This document shows, in pieces, positions 61,458-64,000 of a DNA stretch of 64,000 nt. Each line of letters begins with the position of its first letter. The stretch's first letter is position 1. The stretch is from Rhodobacter maris. GTDB lineage: Bacteria; Pseudomonadota; Alphaproteobacteria; Rhodobacterales; Rhodobacteraceae. The translations under genes and the position numbers were made by a program. Where the stretch lies: positions 824,898 through 888,897 of the forward strand of contig NZ_OBMT01000001.1 in the NCBI RefSeq assembly GCF_900217815.1, written 5' to 3'. Below the pieces are notes generated by a model. That model saw nothing but the letters and a program-made list of their open reading frames with translations. It was not told where the DNA came from and did no database searches.

Positions 61458-61804
61458 AATATGACCGCGAGCGCCGAATATTTCCAGCCACCTCACGCGA
61501 CATCTCAACGCCGGGATGTGAAATTTTTTTTCACAAACCGCGGAAATATGCGGAAAAATATCATCCGAAAACCACTCCACAAAGATAATATTCTCACATC
61601 TTTTCAAAAATTTATGGCGACAAAATTTCCAGCAATACGGTTATCCACATACTTGGCAACCCGCAATTCTGATCGAGCATTTCAAAATTTCAGCTTACAG
61701 ATTATGTTTAAATGGAAGGTGGTGGAATCAAAACTTCACTCCCGCCGAAAACATATTAAAGCTGCGAATGATTCTTCGTTCGCGAGAACGGAGAAACTCG
61801 GCCG
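61458..61804. other. AT-rich tract with a DnaA box; candidate replication origin
   Basis: A strongly AT-rich 347-base stretch in a GC-rich context with no convincing gene. It has a perfect DnaA box TTATCCACA (61641-61649), a TGTGAAA-N5-TTTCACA dyad (61517-61535) and adjacent repeats GCGGAAATAT/GCGGAAAAATAT near 61540. These are features of a plasmid-type origin, so the excised circle might replicate. No Rep gene is present unless the relaxase/primase serves. Confidence 0.5.
61641..61649 (+). promoter_or_regulatory. DnaA box
   Basis: TTATCCACA matches the highest-affinity DnaA consensus exactly, within the AT-rich tract. Confidence 0.5.
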
Positions 61805-62095
61805 ATGGCGCGGGATCGAAAGAGGCATGTCAGCAAAAGGGCCGGGGCAGATGCGCCGGATGCCGAAGTGGCTTCCGCGCCGCCGGTCCATTTGTCGGCG
61901 ACAGCGGCAACCGCCGGACTGGTCACGCGACCGATTTCGCACGCCGAGAGGGAGATGCTGAGAGAACAGTATCTCCACTTCATCCGGATTCTGGCGCGGG
62001 AGGCCGCGCGGGCGGATCATTGCAGCACCAGTGCGGGCATCACCATTGAGGAACGCTTGGTCGGGAAACGCAGTAGAGCGAAGCTGAAGCGCTGA
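61805..62095 (+). CDS. Small basic protein upstream of the serine recombinase
   Basis: A 96-residue protein: disordered basic N-terminus (MARDRKRHVSKRAG), then a helix HAEREMLREQYLHFIRILAREAA, cut here to EREMLREQYLHFIRILA, and a basic C-terminus (KRSRAKLKR). It lies 106 bases before the recombinase start on the same strand. Small basic proteins in this position can be recombination directionality factors of large serine recombinases, but there is no sequence proof. Confidence 0.55.
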   Translation: MARDRKRHVSKRAGADAPDAEVASAPPVHLSATAATAGLVTRPISHAEREMLREQYLHFIRILAREAARADHCSTSAGITIEERLVGKRSRAKLKR

Positions 62096-62201
62096 GCCTG
62101 CCCTCCTTTTCTCCCTGATCAAACTTCCTTCTTGCGCGGGGGCAGCGGCCCGCAGATCATCGTGGCGTTCCGATGGGCGCCCTATCTTGGAGGAGACACC
62201 C

Positions 62202-63983
<1,782 letters not shown>

Positions 63984-64000
63984 ACTGTCTGCGCGTAGCG

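Noticed and set aside
61461..61961. Plus-strand frame of 166 codons over the AT-rich tract
   Set aside because: Low-complexity Lys/Arg/Phe-rich translation that overlaps the better-supported 96-residue gene at 61805 and the DnaA box region.

Overview
The window is a high-GC alphaproteobacterial chromosome segment, most likely from the Rhodobacterales (Rhodobacter/Paracoccus type). The evidence is a GANTC methyltransferase of the CcrM family, a perfect CtrA-type site, a receiver-PP2C protein like those of Rhodobacter partner-switching systems, the rimP-nusA order, the carboxynorspermidine route to polyamines, and an initiator tRNA with the A29:U41 variant seen in some alphaproteobacteria. All calls come from reading the sequence; no database search was run.

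Positions 1-38859 are ordinary core chromosome. In order they hold: rimP-nusA (nusA cut by the left edge); a prolyl iminopeptidase; ubiG; argG-mog; ilvA; an Hpt protein divergent from a receiver/PP2C phosphatase; a four-gene type I secretion and Bap-like adhesin operon behind a CtrA site; a Nudix hydrolase; an hslO-nudix-cca run; an ABC exporter; an RlmD-type rRNA methylase; two L,D-transpeptidases flanking a CAP-domain lipoprotein; an acyltransferase-cdsA pair; hemH; otsB-otsA; the carboxynorspermidine dehydrogenase and decarboxylase; a membrane-anchored winged-helix regulator; rnhB; ccrM; a comF-grxC-nitrilase-marR operon; and a methyltransferase.

From about 39102 to 63906 lies a 24.8-kb integrative mobilisable element inserted in the 3' end of the initiator tRNA gene. 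The intact tRNA-fMet is at the right edge (63907-63983). A 19-bp copy of its 3' end (18/19 identical), followed by what looks like the tRNA's original terminator, is stranded at the left edge. A large serine recombinase sits next to the tRNA, and its reading frame runs into the tRNA gene. In the excised circle the same frame would continue into the left end of the element and give a different C-terminus.

The element carries four accessory blocks. (1) An Hsp70-like / GrpE-like / J-like membrane protein operon. (2) A type I restriction-modification operon (hsdM, hsdS, an extra nuclease-like gene, hsdR) followed by a Cys-rich secreted protein. (3) A stand-alone reverse transcriptase preceded by two 133-bp almost identical direct repeats. 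(4) A divergent unit in which a ribbon-helix-helix-like regulator faces an operon of an unknown protein, a PD-(D/E)XK-type nuclease and a soluble FtsH-like AAA+ protease; both promoters carry the same operator. Mobility functions are MobC, a relaxase fused to a TOPRIM/primase-like region, a possible oriT, and an AT-rich tract with a perfect DnaA box. Blocks 1, 3 and 4 are the best candidates for undescribed, probably defence-related, systems.
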